Below are positions 61,701-64,000 of a DNA stretch of 64,000 bases, piece by piece. Source of the DNA: Diplodia intermedia (lineage: Eukaryota; Ascomycota; Dothideomycetes; Botryosphaeriales; Botryosphaeriaceae); contig JAKEKT010000049.1 in assembly GCA_021495925.1 (NCBI GenBank), positions 1 through 64,000 on the forward strand. The letters run 5' to 3'. Below the pieces are notes generated by a model, which saw nothing but the letters and a program-made list of their open reading frames with translations, did no database searches and was not told the origin of the DNA. Every line of letters starts with the position of its first letter. The stretch's first letter is position 1. The position numbers and the translations under genes were made by a program.

Positions 61701-62621
61701 TCGTATAGTCTATCGATTCTAGACTAAATAGAATTATCTTATAATCGAAATCGAAGTTCGTAATCGTTTACTAGTCGATAATTCTATTAGCTAAAGCTAG
61801 TATAGCTAGCGTAAGATCGATAACTATCTCTCTTTCTAGATAAAAGCGATAAAAGATATCTTCTTCTTCTTCGTTTAGAAGAGATAGATTATTTTCTTTA
61901 AACTATTTAACTAGTCGATTAGCGCCGGACGAGGAAAAAGATTTCGAATCCTACTAAAAATAATAAATATTAAAATCTCTAATAACTATAGCCTACGTTC
62001 TAAGTAGTTACTATTATAGAACGCGTTCTAGAGTATATTAAAAATCGTTATTCGTTTAATTCTTCTAGTTATATAAGTTAAGTAGCTTAAACTTAGACTT
62101 ACGCTACTCTATACTTAAAACTATTAGATTAGAACTTTACTAGAATTCGATCTCTAAATTTACCTCTATTCTTCTAAGAAAGCGGGAAACGTAGATTAAT
62201 ATTTAAGGCCTTAGATTTATTTATTTATTTATTTAGTTTAACGTCCCTCTAGAGTCTTAGACTATTAGAGACGGGACCCCTCTAGAGGAATCCGCTTCTA
62301 TCTATATGTCTAAATACATACATGCCGGGGGAAATTCTAGAAGAGTACTAGAAACGGTGCGCTTAAAAGCTTAAGAAGAAATAGAGAGCGTGTAAAAAGT
62401 TAAGAAAATAAAGAAAACGGAGCGAGACCTTAAAGAGCGGTAAAATTAGAGGTAAAAAGTATAGTAAGTAAGCCCTCTTCTTAGAGAGGGCCTTTCTAGC
62501 TAGTTAGATTCGTTTAGCTTTCTTCTATCGAAGACCGGTACTCGCTTACTATTTATTATAACTAGCCGGAGCATTACTACTAGTAAACTGGCTACACAAC
62601 CCTACTCTTAAATCCAGATGG

Positions 62622-62720
62622 AAAAGGGCCCTAAATAGAGGTTACTCGACCGGGATTCGAACCCCGGCTTTTTGGCCCCGTTAGCTTGATTACCAACTGC
62701 ACTAGGCAGCCGTAGATACT
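62622..62720 (-). other. tRNA-like Pol III promoter module in LINE K 3' UTR
   Basis: The best-preserved example. On the minus strand the A box TAGTGCAGTTGG (62704-62693) and B box GGTTCGAATCC (62663-62653) both match consensus, and TTTT follows (complement of 62622-62625). It starts GGCTGCCTAG like a tRNA 5' end. No matching acceptor 3' strand was found, so a complete tRNA is unlikely. Confidence 0.65.
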
Positions 62721-62899
62721 AGTAGCAACGGCTGCTTTAGCTTAAATACCCGCCATTTAGCCGTTTCCCTACGGTTCTCGCCCGTTTTTGCTCCAAATCG
62801 AACGCGGCGAGAGCGCCGAGAACGAGAAGAAGCTAAAGAAGAGAATAAAAGAAAGAAAATATAGAAAATAAGTATAAACGAGCGTGTGGCGGTACGTAT

Positions 62900-64000
62900 T
62901 TAGACCTCGTTAGGCAAGTCGTTTAACTGCCACCGCCTAGTAGTAATCTTTGTTTATTCTAAGAACTTAGCCGTTAAGCTAGCTTCTAGAGCCGAGGAAA
63001 AGAGATTTGGTAGTTCGAGTCGATTCTTCTTTAGCCCGTCTTTTAAGAGAATCCGGGGGTTTCTATAAAGAGGGTAGAAGAGAAGTAGATGGCGTAGTAT
63101 CTATCTAGCCGTACGGCTACACCTATACTAGTCGTTTTCGGCGTGGTCGAGGCGGTAAAGATAGGACTTAAAGTATCCGTATTCTATCTTTAGCTAGTAA
63201 AAGGCGGAGGCTATTTCTCTAACTTTCGTAGAAGATTTAAGCCGCCGCCCTATCTCTAAACCGAAGGTGCGTTTATAGGGCGAGTTCGCCGCCGATTTAA
63301 GCTTCTTTTCCTACTCTTCGTAGGTCTCCTGCTTAACCTTACTTTAATAGAAGCTTAGAGAAGTAGAAGCCCTTCTACTAGAGTACTTCGTAGCGCTTTT
63401 AGCGAGCCGATCGGCGTACTCGTTGCCTAGAACGTTCTTATGGCCGGGGCATTATTCTAGAGAGACGGTATTCCCTCTATTCCTTAGCTTTTTAGCTAGA
63501 CTAATAGCCCGAACCTATCGACCTTATTCGGGCGTATTAGAGGGCTTCTTTAGCCTTAGAATCGCGGCCTAGTTATCCGCGTAGATTCTTATATTCTTAT
63601 CGTGGACCCGACTTCTAACGGCGTAGTTAAGGGCCATTACTAGCCCTTCTACCTCGCCATTATATACTAGATTCTCCGAACCGAGGTTCTTATAAATTTA
63701 GCGCATCGGGTCCTCTTTAGATTGGCTAAAGTCGAAAACTACTACCCCGACGCCTACATTTCCATCCGAAGATAGAACGAAAGCGTCGGAGTAGATAGCT
63801 ATTCGATTAGAGGGTGCCCCTTTAATATCGAGTACGTAGGCCGAGGCCTGCCTCTCTTTATTTAGGGGGCTAACCGTAGCCGTGTAGAAAAGGTCGGTAG
63901 CCTATAGTAGAAAGTAGAAGGGGTCGACTTCTTCTAAGAGAGTAGGTTACTTTCTAAGAAGAAGCTTAATCTTCTCTAACTACGTAGGCGTCTCTATTTT
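62900..64000 (-). pseudogene. LINE K ORF2 C-terminal part (RNase H and zinc finger)
   Basis: Partial ORF2. RNase H is at about 63375-63830 with YSDAF, GEVEGLVMAL, YADN and NEYADRLAK, so all four catalytic positions look intact. The C-terminal Cys-x-Cys lies near 63125-63145. A few stops (TAA or TAG at Gln/Trp positions, for example in the YADN-TAG context) remain. It could belong to the least damaged element of the set, but the RT part is outside. Confidence 0.82.

Larger units (their letters stand above)
57420..62216 (-). mobile_element. LINE copy J, minus strand, carrying a solo LTR and interrupted by copy K
   Basis: The 3' tail and CTCTAGAG hairpin are at the left (57420-57500), then the 3' UTR with a decayed tRNA-like segment (about 57840-57905), then ORF2 to the endonuclease domain, where copy K inserts at 62217. 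The rest of J would lie beyond the window. CpG is kept while CpA is lost, so J is of the same age class as B, C and E, younger than Gypsy2 beside it. Confidence 0.87.
58096..62216 (-). pseudogene. LINE J ORF2 (broken, interrupted, N-terminus outside)
   Basis: The C-terminal domain is split by the solo LTR at 58320-58779. RNase H is near 59030-59480. RT has YIDD changed to YIND (60327-60316): one of the two catalytic Asp survives, unlike B, C, E, F and G. The endonuclease part reaches 62216. TAA/TAG stops are frequent. Confidence 0.82.
62217..64000 (-). mobile_element. LINE copy K, minus strand, 3' part only (runs off the window)
   Basis: Little-mutated Tad1-like LINE inserted in LINE J. Its tail (TTTATTTATTTATTTAG) begins at 62217, followed by the hairpin arms (about 62245-62290), 3' UTR and the C-terminal third of ORF2. 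G+C content and CpA frequency match copy A. The right-hand duplication lies outside, so full length is unknown. Confidence 0.9.

Noticed and set aside
1..64000. Host genes, secondary-metabolite or effector genes in the AT-rich block
   Set aside because: Every stretch longer than about 700 bp could be placed in a retroelement or its remains, and no spliced or unspliced gene with normal composition was seen. Small effector-type genes in 56771-57419 cannot be excluded but nothing supports one.
1..64000. Mitochondrial or bacterial origin because of the low G+C
   Set aside because: The low G+C follows from CpA-directed change in eukaryotic LINE and Gypsy elements, and young copies in the window have a much higher G+C.

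Overview
The window looks like one block of nested, mutated retrotransposons from the repeat-rich, AT-rich part of a filamentous ascomycete genome (Pezizomycotina). I found no host protein-coding gene, rRNA or functional tRNA. Three things point to such a fungus. CpA and its complement TpG are almost absent (none in bases 1-540 by eye) while CpG is kept, which is the signature of repeat-induced point mutation (RIP). The elements are Tad1-like LINEs and chromodomain Ty3/Gypsy elements. Nearly every in-frame stop is TAA or TAG where CAA, CAG or TGG is expected. The species cannot be named from this.

Two element types dominate. The first is a 6.5 kb LINE seen in nine copies (called A to G, J and K). 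It has a 5' UTR, ORF1 (gag-like), an 11-nt gap, ORF2 (APE endonuclease, reverse transcriptase, RNase H, C-terminal zinc finger; about 1284 codons), a 3' UTR with a tRNA-like segment, a terminal hairpin and an (AAAT)n tail. The second type is chromodomain Gypsy elements (Gypsy1 with both LTRs, and Gypsy2). There are also two 2.1 kb elements (H, I) that share only the LINE ends, and one probable solo LTR.

Left nest (1-32786): LINE C (+) is split by Gypsy1 (1046-28905, 781-bp LTRs). Gypsy1 is split by LINE B (+, 3183-22561). LINE B is split twice, by LINE A (-, 4858-11192) and LINE G (+, 13013-19516). Target-site duplications (TSDs) support each insertion: 13-14 bp for the LINEs, 5-6 bp for Gypsy1. 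Removing A and G leaves B at about 6.5 kb; removing B leaves Gypsy1 at about 8.5 kb.

Middle (32787-42228): 5'-truncated LINE D (+) and LINE E (-, lacking its 3' end) meet without a recognisable TSD, so a deletion or recombination occurred here. Right nest (42229-64000): LINE F (-) sits in the gag part of Gypsy2 (to about 57419). H lies inside F, and I lies inside Gypsy2. LINE J (-) follows, carrying a solo LTR (58320-58779) and interrupted by LINE K (-), which runs off the window.

Mutation load acts as a clock. A, D, K and G (innermost) keep many CpA/TpG sites and G+C; B, C, E, J and Gypsy1 have lost CpA; F, H, I and Gypsy2 have also lost most CpG. Copy A is best preserved, with an intact YIDD reverse-transcriptase motif, but its ORF2 still has several stop codons. 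I found no defence, metabolic or CRISPR-like system. The most interesting signals are the tRNA-like Pol III module in the LINE 3' UTR and the H/I elements that seem to borrow the LINE's ends.
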